64,000 nt of DNA from Pestalotiopsis fici W106-1. Lineage: Eukaryota > Ascomycota > Sordariomycetes > Amphisphaeriales > Sporocadaceae. Positions 11,496-21,560 of this stretch are shown one piece after another. The position numbers were made by a program, and so were the translations under genes. Position 1 is the first letter of the stretch; each line of letters starts with the position of its first letter. The stretch spans positions 3,360,942-3,424,941 of the forward strand of contig NW_006917095.1 in the NCBI RefSeq assembly GCF_000516985.1, given 5' to 3'. The notes under the pieces are model-generated. The model did not search any database and was not told the DNA's origin. It worked only from the letters and a program-made list of their open reading frames with translations.

Positions 11496-12787
11496 ATGAC
11501 CACCGCAAAGCTCGAGCTTCGAACAGCTCTCGGTCCAGTCTATCGCGATGTTCTTCTCACTCCTCCGCGAAATTGCACCCCTGATGAAATACCGGTCATT
11601 GATCTTGAGCATCTATGCGCCGCAGATATCGCCGAGAGGAGGGACGTGGCTCAAGCGATCAGATCGGCCGCCGTGAACACGGGGTTCTTCTACATCAAGA
11701 ACCACGGCATCTCACAAGACGTCATCTCCAAAGCCAAACGACAGGGGCTCGACTTCATGAGACAGTCTCTGGAGCAAAAGGAGCTGATATCATCTAGAAA
11801 GTATAGCAAGTACTTCAACGGCTATTCCGGAGCAGCCACAACCAACATCTCGCCTAGCGAGAGCGTAGATATCAGAGAGAGCTTCTCTTTCCGATACTCG
11901 CCCGAACTGGATCCCGACCACCCGACGGCCATGTCAGAGATTCCGCCGGAAGTGCGGCCGTGGATCAGAGGCGAGGACTTTGTGTGGGAGGGCACGGCAC
12001 ACCTGCCCGACTTTAAGACGGACTGCGTGGCGTACTGGGCGAGCTGCCTGCAGCTCGCGAGGAAGCTAGTCAGGGCGTTTGCGCTCTCGCTGGACTTGGC
12101 CGAGGATTACTGGGACGACAAGGTCACGCACCCGGGCGCGGATTTTGTCTTCAACTATTATCGGCCACGCAGCGAGCAGGAAGTCAAGGGAGGGTTTGTC
12201 GGGCTTGGTAGTCATACCGACTTGCAGCTCTTCACTCTCCTGTGGCAGGATACTATTGGTGGCTTGCAAGTACTTACCAAGGAAGGGCAATGGATCAAGG
12301 TGCAAAAACTCGATTTGTTGAATGAGATTATATGACTGATAAATCGATAGGCTCCACCGATTGAAGGCACGATTGTTGTCAATATTGGAGACTACATGAT
12401 GCGTCTGTCCAACGACACTTACAAGTCGACCGTCCATCGCGTGACGAATGAATCACCATTGGAACGTGTCTCGATGCCTTTCTTCTTCGGTAAGTGGGTC
12501 ACGTAGGTTCAATCAATGCAAACTTAGCTGATATGAATAGGTCTGAATTTCAACTGCATTGAGAGTGTAATCCCAAGTTGCGTATCAGAAACGAATCCAG
12601 CAAAGTACGAACCGATATCTTGCGGGGACTGTAAGTGTGGTGACTAGATGACAGATTGAGGTTGCTGCTAATAATATTGATAGGGTGTCAGATGAGGTTC
12701 AAGATTGAAAGAGAGTCTTTTGACAAGAAACAAGCATCTGCACCTTCGTTGGCTCCAAGTGCAGTGGTTGTTCAGGCTCAGGCTTAG
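11496..12787 (+). CDS. 2-oxoglutarate/Fe(II)-dependent oxygenase, isopenicillin-N-synthase-like
   Basis: Exons 11496-12299, 12351-12489, 12541-12630 and 12684-12787 encode 378 residues. The N-terminal DIOX_N block (IPVIDLEHL ... AVNTGFFYIKNHGI) is followed by the double-stranded beta-helix core. The iron ligands are visible as His and Asp in GSHTDLQLFTLL and the distal His in STVHRVTN. The Arg of ERVSMPFFF is placed to bind 2-oxoglutarate. The fold family includes fungal secondary-metabolite oxygenases and ACC-oxidase-like enzymes; the substrate cannot be read from sequence. The gene is monocistronic, convergent with the chaperone gene downstream. Confidence 0.9.
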
Positions 12788-13199
12788 CCTTTTGTATTGG
12801 TTCTTAATCATGCTCCACTCTCAACTGCACCCTACGCTGCCGTAACCCTAGCCTCGCCCCTGGGTTTCGATCGTGTCTGTCCAGGTATTTGTCGCATCTG
12901 TTCGATAAATGTGATATGATTTCTCACGTGGAGTACACTTTTGGTGCCATATGTGAAGAATAAGTCCGCTGGCGCAAGTATGCACGTTTATCTGTGACAT
13001 CCAGCAATACGTTGTCTGTGGAAGTGTCCTGATTGAAAACAATTCGCGGCCACAGCGTAAAGATCTGCCAGATTATGCAATTTTGTCGGAGTTGTGACGG
13101 ACATGCTCTCCGGAAGGATTGGTTGACATTGAGCAGATATATTCGGGATAGCATAGCAGAAAAAACTGCATTTGTGAATAGGTTGTTTCATTCTGCTGT
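12788..13199. other. Intergenic region between convergent genes
   Basis: No feature beyond the expected 3' untranslated sequence of both neighbours was seen. Confidence 0.5.
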
Positions 13200-13700
13200 C
13201 TATAGGATCTGCTGAACCAATTCAATGACATCAAAGAAAGACTCCCTGTCTGGCTTTGGCTTCAGCAGACCAAGACCGACAATGAGCATTCGCTTTTCAT
13301 CAGGGTTCCTTCGGGAAATGTGGCTGGCGATTTGCACGGCGTAGAGCTGGCCAGAGGATTCCCTCTCCTCGCCTCCACCACCCAACAGAGTTTTGGGGGT
13401 CAGGTGCAGGAGAGGCAGTAAGCTTGTATCGGGCAGAGCCATATCAACACTGGCTGCTGACGGCGCAGATAACGACACTTGAATCTGAAGATCGCGGGTT
13501 AACCATGCCACAAGTCAACCCCGAGGTGAATACCGGCGGCTACTTACCCACTGTGACAAACGGCCTTCTTGTGACAAGGTGACCATGATCTTGTCCGAGA
13601 AAAAGGTCGATGTGGCCTGCGTCTCGACGCCATCAACTTGGCCGACTGCCTCTTTGGACGGGGCCGGAAAAGCGTCCTCTCGAATGTCTGTTTCTTCCAT
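13200..13700 (-). CDS. Proteasome assembly chaperone 3-like protein (Pac3/Poc3 type)
   Basis: Two exons, 13700-13548 and 13484-13200, encode 145 residues, the size of the PAC3 family. The core reads VETQATSTFFSDKIMVTLSQ then EGRLSQWIQV across the splice, resembling the family pattern 'T-x-V-x-x-x-F-x-D-K-I-x-V-x-I-x-Q-x-G-K-I'. A C-terminal part follows with LLGGGGEERESSGQLYAVQI. PAC3 pairs with PAC4 to guide assembly of the 20S proteasome alpha ring. Start is ATG 13700. The call is by pattern only and this family diverges fast, so moderate confidence. Confidence 0.65.
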
Positions 13701-14303
13701 CACTGCGGATCACGCTGTTTTGGATTTCGTCCTTTCGTATGTTTGAAGGACGGGAATACCAATCAGAGATCTTGAACTGGATGTCTAGCTGTTCGTTCCC
13801 AGATGAAGTTCTATCCTTGAGGCTGATGGGTATTGTTTGCGTATTGTTAGAGAAATTGTTATTGCTGAGAAAGGCGAATTATGGGTGACCTCAAGTGCTG
13901 CTATTTTATATCCTACTTGTCGCCAATTCTTGGTTGTCGTGAGGATGGAGCAACAGCCCCTCGCTCACTGTAGTGTAGTGGGGTTCTGCAGCCAAACTGC
14001 CTCGACAGGGATGATGTGCCCGCCCCACTACCCGTCAGTTTAGCATCGTGGGGCTTTTCTGCCGGGCGGTCAAATTTTTCAAAATCGCATACTCTGGGAG
14101 TGATGCTGGTAGATCATCCATGATTTCAGTGGACGGCAAGATCACATTTTCGCATTTTCTTTCCTACCATGAGCTTATGGGCCGGGAAGGGTCTGTATTG
14201 AGCGCCGAAGAACTCTGGACTCAGCACATTGGGTGAAAGTGCCCGGCATTGCCGCCATTTCATCTCAGCTTCTTGAAAGGGCCCTTGAATCCTAGTCGGC
14301 AAG
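13701..14303. promoter_or_regulatory. Divergent promoter region
   Basis: A 603-base interval between the start codons of the chaperone gene and the Ecm16/Dhr1 gene, so it must hold both promoters. I did not find a clear TATA box. Confidence 0.5.
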
Positions 14304-17300
14304 ATGGTCAAGAAATTCGTGCCTCGGCAGAGGAAGCACAAGGTCCTGGCGCGGCAGAAGGCCAGCGGATCAGGACAGGATGATGGCGCAGAGGTTCCCA
14401 TTGCCGACAGCAATGCGCTGGAAATTATCCCTAGCAAAAAGGATGTTGAAACCAAGAAAATGCGCGAAGAGCTAAAGGATCAGGGTGTCAAAGTCAGTGG
14501 CAAGAAGGCCAAGAGACTCGAAAAGTACATCGACAACAAGCTCCAAAATGACGAGAACAAGGCGCTGCTGGCAAAGCTGGCCAACAACAAGGTCGATACT
14601 AGCTTGTTCTTCAGCACTCGCACTCTGGGTCAAGGCAAGGAGACCAAGAAGCAGGCTCTGAAGAGAGCTCTACAGGAACACAAGGCTGGCCTGCGCGATG
14701 ATGAAGATGAAGAGCTATTTGAGCAAAGAAAAGACTCTGATGACGAGTCTGACTCGTTGGAAGCCATTCAACAAGCAATCAAGCCAGCAACGAAACCCGT
14801 AGCACAACCCACACTGAAAGTGGCAGCTCCCAAGCCTCAGGAAAAGTCAGAGCCGATCCAGGAGGAACCTCAGCCTGCTGCTACCGCCTCAAGTGCATCA
14901 ATACAAAAGCCAGCACAGATTGGTTCCGGCTTAAAGCGTCCGCTGGACCTCGGCGAAGATGGTCGCCCTGTAATCCAAAAGCGCCAGAAGCGCGGTGGCG
15001 TCGCATCCAAATTGTCAGCACCAAAGCTACCTGAGCCAGAAAGCGAGTCTGTTTCAGAATCGGGAGAAGATGAATGGAGTGGTCTCAGTTCAGGGGATGA
15101 AGACCACGACGACGAAGACTCTAAGGACGCAGATATGCAAGAGGATGAATCCTCCGAATCCGACTCTGAATCAGATGACGAAGACATGTCGGATGACGAC
15201 AGCGACGAGGATGCCAACGAACAGCAGGAAAATACGAAACAGCGCTCCTCTGCTTTCAAGGCTTGGGCTCACCAGCAGAGGAATGAGGCACTTGGATACC
15301 AACCCATTGAGCCAACTGCTGCATTATTGGATATACCAAAACCGGAGAATTTCAAGCCGAGACCCATGGAACAGGATCCATTACCTCTGGAATTACAAGC
15401 AACGGCAGACGACGACCGGAAAGCCTACAGTGTGCCTGTGATACGATCAACGGAGATTCAAGAAGCAAGAATGAACTTGCCAGTTGTGGCAGAGGAACAA
15501 AAGATTATGGAAGCCATCCACAACAACAATATCGTTGTAATCTGTGGTGCCACGGGTTCCGGAAAGACGACGCAAGTTCCACAATTCCTTTTCGAAGCTG
15601 GATATGGATCACCTGATTCTCCAACACCTGGTTTGATAGGTGTCACTCAACCAAGAAAGGTCGCTGCCGTCAGTATGTCAAAAAGAGTAGGGCAGGAATT
15701 AGGAAACCACTCGGAAAAGGTGGCTTACCAAATCCGGTTCGAGGGCACAGCTGATGAGAAGACGGCCATAAAGTTCATGACTGATGGTGTGCTTCTGCGT
15801 GAGGTTTCAAGTGATATTGCCCTGAGAAAGTACTCGGCCGTCATTATCGACGAGGCTCACGAGAGAAGTGTCAACACGGATATTCTCATTGGTATGCTCA
15901 GCCGTGTCGTCAAGTTGCGTCAAGAATTAGCAGACGAGGACTCGACCGTGAAGCCCTTGAAGCTCATAATCATGTCTGCAACTCTGAGGATAGATGATCT
16001 TGTCAAGAACCCCACACTGTTTTCTACACCACCTCCGGTACTCGATATCGAGGGAAGACAATTCCCAGTCACTATTCACTTTGCCCGCCAAACCAAGCAC
16101 GATTACGTGGATGAAGTATTCAAAAAGATCACCAGGGGCCACAAGAAGCTACCACCAGGAGGCATGCTCGTGTTCTTGACAGGCCACGACGAGATTTCAC
16201 GGTTGAGCAAGAAATTGAAGCAAGCTTCCGGAGGATGGACTTCGGCGGCTTTGCCCAAAGTGAGGATGTCTGCCAACGATGCGCCTTTGGAGATTGAAGA
16301 TATCGAATTCGGTCAAACAAACGATACGACCCAGGACGACTTTGATGAGCTGAATTTTATTGATGAAGACGAAGAGGAGGAGGATGACAAGGAGTTTGAT
16401 ATACCCGATGAGGAGGGAGGAACCGGTCCGCTGAAAATGCACATCTTGCCTCTTTACTCGCTCCTCCCCACCCGAGAGCAGATGCGAGTTTTTGAGCCTC
16501 CGCCCGAAGGACACCGACAGATTGTCATAGCCACCAACGTAGCCGAGACGAGTTTGACCATCCCAGGCACGCGTTATGTCTTTGACTGCGGAAGAGCCAA
16601 AGAGCGGCGATTCGACAAGGAAAGTGGCGTGCAAAGTTATGAGATTGGTTGGATCAGCAAAGCGAGTGCAAACCAGAGATCTGGTCGTGCTGGTCGAACA
16701 GGTCCAGGACACTGCTATCGACTCTACTCTTCAGCCGTGTATGAGAGAGATTTCGTTGAGTTTGCTGATCCAGAGCTTCTCAAGATGCCCATCGAGGGCA
16801 TCGTGCTACAACTCAAAGCAATGAGACTCCAGCACGTTGTAAACTTCCCATTCCCGACGCCGCCGAACAGATTGAGTCTGGCAAAGGCCGAGAAGCTGTT
16901 GACATACCTTTCGGCAATCACGCCAGAAGGTCAAGCAACAGATATTGGTACAACCATGGCCAAATTTCCTCTGCCGCCACGGTTTGCCCGTATTCTGCTC
17001 ATCGGTCATCTCCATGACTGTATACCATATACCGTCGCACTTGTGGCCGGACTGTCCGTCCAGGAAATATTCATCCCCGAGGGTGTCGCGATACCTGCAA
17101 TCTCAGACAGGGAAGAGGGAACCTTCCGCACAAATGAGGATGTCCTGGCAGAAACACAAGCAGCACGCGCAAGGCAAAAGTACAACAAGATCCACCAAAA
17201 CTTCCGCTCCCTCGACGACGCGTCCGACGCCATCAAGCTGCTGCAAGTTGTTGGAGAGTTTGCGCATGACCCTAGCGAGCAGTGGTGCGAGAACCATTTC

Positions 17301-17963
17301 GTCCGCTTCAAGGCTCTTCAGGAGGCGCAGAAGCTCCGCAAGCAAATCACCAGTCTCCTGCAAAAGGATATTCCCGCCTTTGCCAATTTGACATACCAGG
17401 ACAAGCTCGATCGACCTTCTCCCAAGCAAATCAGCGCCCTCAAGCAGATGGTAGCCGCCGGCTTCATTGACCAAGTCGCCATCCGCGGCGATCTGGCTCC
17501 CAACCCGCCCGAGATGGGCAGAAAGCCTCGGCGTGCCATTGACGTGCCATATGTGCCACTGCACCCGATTGACTCACTGAGCGCCGACGACGTTGAAAAG
17601 TGTGTCTACATTCATCCCTCGTCGTCTCTCTCGCACTATAGTCCTCAGGAGTGCCCCGAGTATATTGTGTACTCGCACCTCCAGCGGGCATCCCCAGGCG
17701 TGGATGCCGTCAAGATACCCAAAACGAGGATGATTGCCTTGACCAACGTGACGGGCGCACAGCTTGCTGCCCTGGCCAAGGGTACGCCGCTGCTCACGTA
17801 TGGAAAGCCAATCAAGGAGGTCAAGACGAATGATCCCAACGTGAGGGAGAGTTTCGTAGTGCCATACCTCAGGGCTGAGAGCGCCGGTGGTCAAGGCTGG
17901 CCATTGCCGGTCAAGAAGGTTATACAGAAAAAGGTTCCCGGAAAAGGATGGGTCGCACAATAA
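14304..17963 (+). CDS. ECM16: DEAH-box RNA helicase of the U3 snoRNP (Ecm16/Dhr1, DHX37 family)
   Basis: One uninterrupted exon of 1219 residues. The start MVKKFVPRQRKHKVLARQK is characteristic of Dhr1. Helicase motifs in order: Walker A GATGSGKTTQ (about residue 414), DEAH box in IIDEAHERS (about 515), SAT (about 557) and QRSGRAGRTGPG motif VI (about 791). The HA2 and OB domains follow. A long acidic, serine-rich insertion (about residues 240-320) lies ahead of the helicase core. Dhr1 unwinds U3 from 18S pre-rRNA during small-subunit maturation in the nucleolus. A second acidic insert (EDEEEEDDKEFD) interrupts the RecA2 region, as in other Dhr1 proteins. Confidence 0.96.
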   Translation: MVKKFVPRQRKHKVLARQKASGSGQDDGAEVPIADSNALEIIPSKKDVETKKMREELKDQGVKVSGKKAKRLEKYIDNKLQNDENKALLAKLANNKVDTSLFFSTRTLGQGKETKKQALKRALQEHKAGLRDDEDEELFEQRKDSDDESDSLEAIQQAIKPATKPVAQPTLKVAAPKPQEKSEPIQEEPQPAATASSASIQKPAQIGSGLKRPLDLGEDGRPVIQKRQKRGGVASKLSAPKLPEPESESVSESGEDEWSGLSSGDEDHDDEDSKDADMQEDESSESDSESDDEDMSDDDSDEDANEQQENTKQRSSAFKAWAHQQRNEALGYQPIEPTAALLDIPKPENFKPRPMEQDPLPLELQATADDDRKAYSVPVIRSTEIQEARMNLPVVAEEQKIMEAIHNNNIVVICGATGSGKTTQVPQFLFEAGYGSPDSPTPGLIGVTQPRKVAAVSMSKRVGQELGNHSEKVAYQIRFEGTADEKTAIKFMTDGVLLREVSSDIALRKYSAVIIDEAHERSVNTDILIGMLSRVVKLRQELADEDSTVKPLKLIIMSATLRIDDLVKNPTLFSTPPPVLDIEGRQFPVTIHFARQTKHDYVDEVFKKITRGHKKLPPGGMLVFLTGHDEISRLSKKLKQASGGWTSAALPKVRMSANDAPLEIEDIEFGQTNDTTQDDFDELNFIDEDEEEEDDKEFDIPDEEGGTGPLKMHILPLYSLLPTREQMRVFEPPPEGHRQIVIATNVAETSLTIPGTRYVFDCGRAKERRFDKESGVQSYEIGWISKASANQRSGRAGRTGPGHCYRLYSSAVYERDFVEFADPELLKMPIEGIVLQLKAMRLQHVVNFPFPTPPNRLSLAKAEKLLTYLSAITPEGQATDIGTTMAKFPLPPRFARILLIGHLHDCIPYTVALVAGLSVQEIFIPEGVAIPAISDREEGTFRTNEDVLAETQAARARQKYNKIHQNFRSLDDASDAIKLLQVVGEFAHDPSEQWCENHFVRFKALQEAQKLRKQITSLLQKDIPAFANLTYQDKLDRPSPKQISALKQMVAAGFIDQVAIRGDLAPNPPEMGRKPRRAIDVPYVPLHPIDSLSADDVEKCVYIHPSSSLSHYSPQECPEYIVYSHLQRASPGVDAVKIPKTRMIALTNVTGAQLAALAKGTPLLTYGKPIKEVKTNDPNVRESFVVPYLRAESAGGQGWPLPVKKVIQKKVPGKGWVAQ

Positions 17964-18396
17964 GGGACAGTTCGCGACCGTTGTTTCAAATCATGGAGTT
18001 GAAAATTTCACGGGATATCTATAGACAAGCATCGGCCCCTCAAGGGCATTTTTGAATGATGATCAGTTCCAAAACCACTTTCTTGTCTGTGAAAAATGCA
18101 AGCAAGTACAAATCATTGTAAATGCATTCAATATCTATGCCCCGCGTGCCTCTTAAGGGGTATCAAATGCTCGTTTTCCCGTCCTGCCCGAAAAAGATTT
18201 TGTGCCTTCCAACGCCATAGCAAATGCAAATTCATGGTGATACAAAGTAATAGTCCAGTCGACAACTTTCGTGACCAACCAGCCAAGAGGGGTGGTTTTC
18301 CTTTTCCCCCGGTATGTGCTGTAGCGACGTCCTTCAGATCTTTAATGCTGCCGGCTTCTTCTTCTTGGGGGATTTTTGACGCGGGGACTCCTTCTC

Positions 18397-19353
18397 CTAT
18401 GAAGGCGTAGCCCCGGGTGTCAGTCCTGTCTTGGTCTTCTTGCGCTTTGGCTTCGAGATGCCGCTGTTTGGTGTCTTTGGCGTCTTGGCCTCTTTTGTGC
18501 CATCTTTCTTGTCTACCGCTTTGGTGGAAACTGGATTCTTTAGGTTAGTGGTCAAAGGGTTGAGCGTAGGTGCCCGCGGTCTTTCCTTCCGTCCAGTCGA
18601 GGAGAGATGGAAGCTGCCTGGGTGGCCGGTGATTGGGTTCTCGTCCATGTACTCGCCGCCATATTGCATCTGGACGGCGAAAGAATGCTCGGCCAGGCGC
18701 GCGTCAAGTATTGAAGACTGGGCCGACTTCTTTGGTTCGGATGGTTTGCCAGCAGCGGCTTGGCTGTCGGGGAGAGGTGTAGCTTCCTTGGATGCTGCCA
18801 ATTGCCGTTCGCGAGAGTTGGTAGTGGCCGGTTGGGGTTTGTAAGCGTGACCTTGGGCAGGCGACCACGTTCTGGCTTCGTCGGCGGCCGGGAAGCACTT
18901 GCGTAGCGAGTTGGTGATGGTGGCCATGCGAAAGCTGAGAATGTCGGCTAGTGTCGGGGCCATGTAGATGTTGTAACCGACGACATAGTAGCTAGAGTGA
19001 ACAATGATTTCGTCCTCCTCGCCGGGCCGCTTTCGCCGTGTCTGCTTGCGAATGACCCAGACACCGGTACCTGTGCCAGGCGCCATCTGCGCAGGCTGCT
19101 CCGCGACAATGAACTCGACGCCGCTCATGGTCTTGAGGCGGCCCTCGAAGGCCTCGCGCGTCTGAATGTATTGATACATGGCAGGGTTGAACATGGCTTG
19201 GTTTGCAATGACTGCGTTGTTGGACGTCTTGTCAAAGAAGGGTGATTCGGCAAAGTAGAACAGGACGCTGTTGCTATGAATGCCCTGCATCGAGTCGGCA
19301 AGCTGGGGATGGTGCCACTGGATCTCGTCCAGAGGGATATCCGTAGACCCCAT
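18397..19353 (-). CDS. MED6: Mediator complex subunit 6
   Basis: Intronless, 318 residues. The N-terminal Med6 domain is clear: LDEIQWHHPQL, HSNSVLFYFAESPFFDKTSN, FEGRLKTMSGVEF and YYVVGYNIYMAPTLADIL. The C-terminal half is low-complexity, ending in a basic tail (KPKRKKTK). Med6 is a head-module subunit linking activators to RNA polymerase II. It is convergent with the helicase gene and divergent from the MMTAG2-like gene. Confidence 0.95.
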   Translation of the reverse strand: MGSTDIPLDEIQWHHPQLADSMQGIHSNSVLFYFAESPFFDKTSNNAVIANQAMFNPAMYQYIQTREAFEGRLKTMSGVEFIVAEQPAQMAPGTGTGVWVIRKQTRRKRPGEEDEIIVHSSYYVVGYNIYMAPTLADILSFRMATITNSLRKCFPAADEARTWSPAQGHAYKPQPATTNSRERQLAASKEATPLPDSQAAAGKPSEPKKSAQSSILDARLAEHSFAVQMQYGGEYMDENPITGHPGSFHLSSTGRKERPRAPTLNPLTTNLKNPVSTKAVDKKDGTKEAKTPKTPNSGISKPKRKKTKTGLTPGATPS

Positions 19354-19865
19354 CTTGCTTGTTGGTTGACCAGTCGCTGGTTTGTAGAACCGAGTTTTGT
19401 ATCAATTGTGTGTGATATGCTGTATTGTTGTGTTGTGTGATTGAGTTGCAGTGCGGAATTGGAATGGGTCAAAGTGACGATAAAGTGTAGCTTGGTACTT
19501 GGGTAGCTTTCCATCAATCTGAGCTGCTCACACTTTTAGGTAACCGAAGGGCCCAGCAAGGTCAGCCGGTTGATCGCTGCCAGGGCTGGCGGGGCAACTC
19601 GAGGTACCTTGATGTATGAAGCTTGTGCTTGACAGATGCGCCAAAGCATGCCGAGCGATAAACAATAGCGCCCAGCTTACCTTAGCTCCCGCGCCCATCT
19701 TCCAAATTACAGAAGCAGCCCATTACAACCAAACAACTACTTTTTGGCAGCAACACCAAATCACCAAAGACACTTGCGAATCCTCATTACCACAGCACCA
19801 GTCCTACTCCACCAAGAAACTCCGAATAATTGGGCCAACCCCATTCTATTGCTTGAGCAGAGAAA
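19354..19865. promoter_or_regulatory. Divergent promoter between MED6 and the MMTAG2-like gene
   Basis: A 512-base interval separating two divergent start codons. No specific motif is supported. Confidence 0.45.
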
Positions 19866-20690
19866 ATGGATCTTGTATCCAGTATCCGCAAGTCAGGTTC
19901 TCGCGGTGGCGTCAACTTCAGCTGGGACGAGGTCGCAAATTCAGCACATCGCGAAAACTATTTGGGACATAGTTTAAAAGCACCGGTCGGAAGATGGCAG
20001 CAAGGGCGTGACTTGGAATGGTACGCAAAGAACAAGGATGCAGATGCCGGCCCATCGGACGAAACACCGGAAGAAAGAGCTGCTAGGGAGCGACGGGAGG
20101 AGATCAAAAGGGTCAAGGAGGCAGAGGAGGACGCTCTTGCCCGTGCCCTAGGTTTGCCAGTTAAACAGAGAGATCAGACTGGCGCAAACGCTATAGAAAT
20201 TGGAAAGTCCCGTATTGGTCCGCAAGAAGCACCTAGCAGCGACACCAAACAGCAAGAAGCGCCCGAGCGCAAGCGACACAGACGGCACGACGACTCAGAA
20301 AGACGGCATCGTAGGAGACATAGGAGTCACAGTCGTGATAGGCACACACGATCTGACAGGTCGCCGAGAAGAAGAGAAGACGAGGGTCGCAGAGCGAGGG
20401 ACGATCGTGGCGCGGCAGGTCGAAGAGCTCCCAGCGAAGACCGTGGCTCTGATAGACGACAACACAGGCGGTACGACGATGACCGCCGACGGGAGGACCA
20501 CGGACGGAGGAAAACATACAGCCGAGATCGCGGCCACGAGAAGTCGCATCATAGCTCTAGAAGGGAACGCTCTCGGAGCCCAAGGCCAGAGGGCTCTCAT
20601 AAGCAGGAACGGCGCCGACCACACTCGAGGGATAGACGACGGAGCCGTAGCGTTGACGATCGAAAGCGTCGAAGAAGTCCCTCACCATGA
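19866..20690 (+). CDS. MMTAG2-like protein with RS-rich C-terminus
   Basis: Single exon, 274 residues. The N-terminus matches the multiple-myeloma-tumour-associated protein 2 family: MDLVSSIRKSGSRGGVNFSW, then HRENYLGHSLKAPVGRWQQG and RDLEWYAKNK. An Ala/Glu/Arg-rich helical stretch follows (residues about 70-100). The last about 130 residues are Arg/Ser/His/Asp dipeptide-rich, like splicing-associated proteins. The family is nuclear and poorly understood; a link to RNA processing is inferred from the RS-like tail. Confidence 0.85.
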   Translation: MDLVSSIRKSGSRGGVNFSWDEVANSAHRENYLGHSLKAPVGRWQQGRDLEWYAKNKDADAGPSDETPEERAARERREEIKRVKEAEEDALARALGLPVKQRDQTGANAIEIGKSRIGPQEAPSSDTKQQEAPERKRHRRHDDSERRHRRRHRSHSRDRHTRSDRSPRRREDEGRRARDDRGAAGRRAPSEDRGSDRRQHRRYDDDRRREDHGRRKTYSRDRGHEKSHHSSRRERSRSPRPEGSHKQERRRPHSRDRRRSRSVDDRKRRRSPSP

Positions 20691-21560
20691 TTTCGTATTA
20701 TAGCGGAATAATTGGCTGAATACCAGATTTATGATATGAATTGCACTCGTCCAAAATAAACGACGGAAAGCAGGTTCTAGCATGATATCGTAAAGAGTAA
20801 TAAAGGCCAAATGACTTTCTTTAAGCGAGGATAATCCGAGGCTCCAGAATAAGATACAAATACTGACACTTTACTTGTGTCAAAATATTCACCTTTATAT
20901 AATGTATATATGCCCTTGAATTTGACTTATTCCAGACATTAATCCTTTCAACATGAACACTTTCATCTTTGGCTATGCCATCGAACTGGAAGCAAGGTAG
21001 TGGCGACTGGGGTATCGGCTTTAGTGGAATTAAGCGATAAGAATACGCCTGGGGAGACCCCTGAAAACCAGCATGAGTCTAGGTACATTCATCGGGCATT
21101 GTTTCAGCGCCTGGGGGGCAACTGTTCCATACCGTCATTCTTAAGGCAGTCTCGAGGAGCCACGCAAAGATGTTGATGCCTTTGTAAGCCTTCTTTGGGA
21201 TCACACGTGCTTATTTTTTTGGGGCACTTTCGTTTCTCTACGTCTTTCATCTGTATGCATGTACCCAAAACACGATAAACAGTTCCGAACATCTTGTGGC
21301 GTTTGGCGCATATCGGGGCAGTTGTTCTAGCTTAATCCGTTACCGACTGCTCATTGACAACACGGGCGTCTCAACGACTCTGTGTTCATACCTTCGATCC
21401 ACTACCGCAAACGCATATAGAGGTCGTGCCAGCTCGTCACGGGGCTCCCAAAGCTCCAGCCGTCGTTCCTAGATCGTGGATTCAAATCCGAGAATCCCTC
21501 GAGGCAGTACCTGCGAAAGACCCCGCCACCCACACTTACACAATAGACAGACGCATAGAC
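20691..21560. other. Intergenic region upstream of the sacsin-like gene
   Basis: An open frame continues upstream of the chosen start back to a non-ATG codon at 21354. It has no upstream ATG and no recognised domain, so I treat it as leader. Nothing else was seen. Confidence 0.45.
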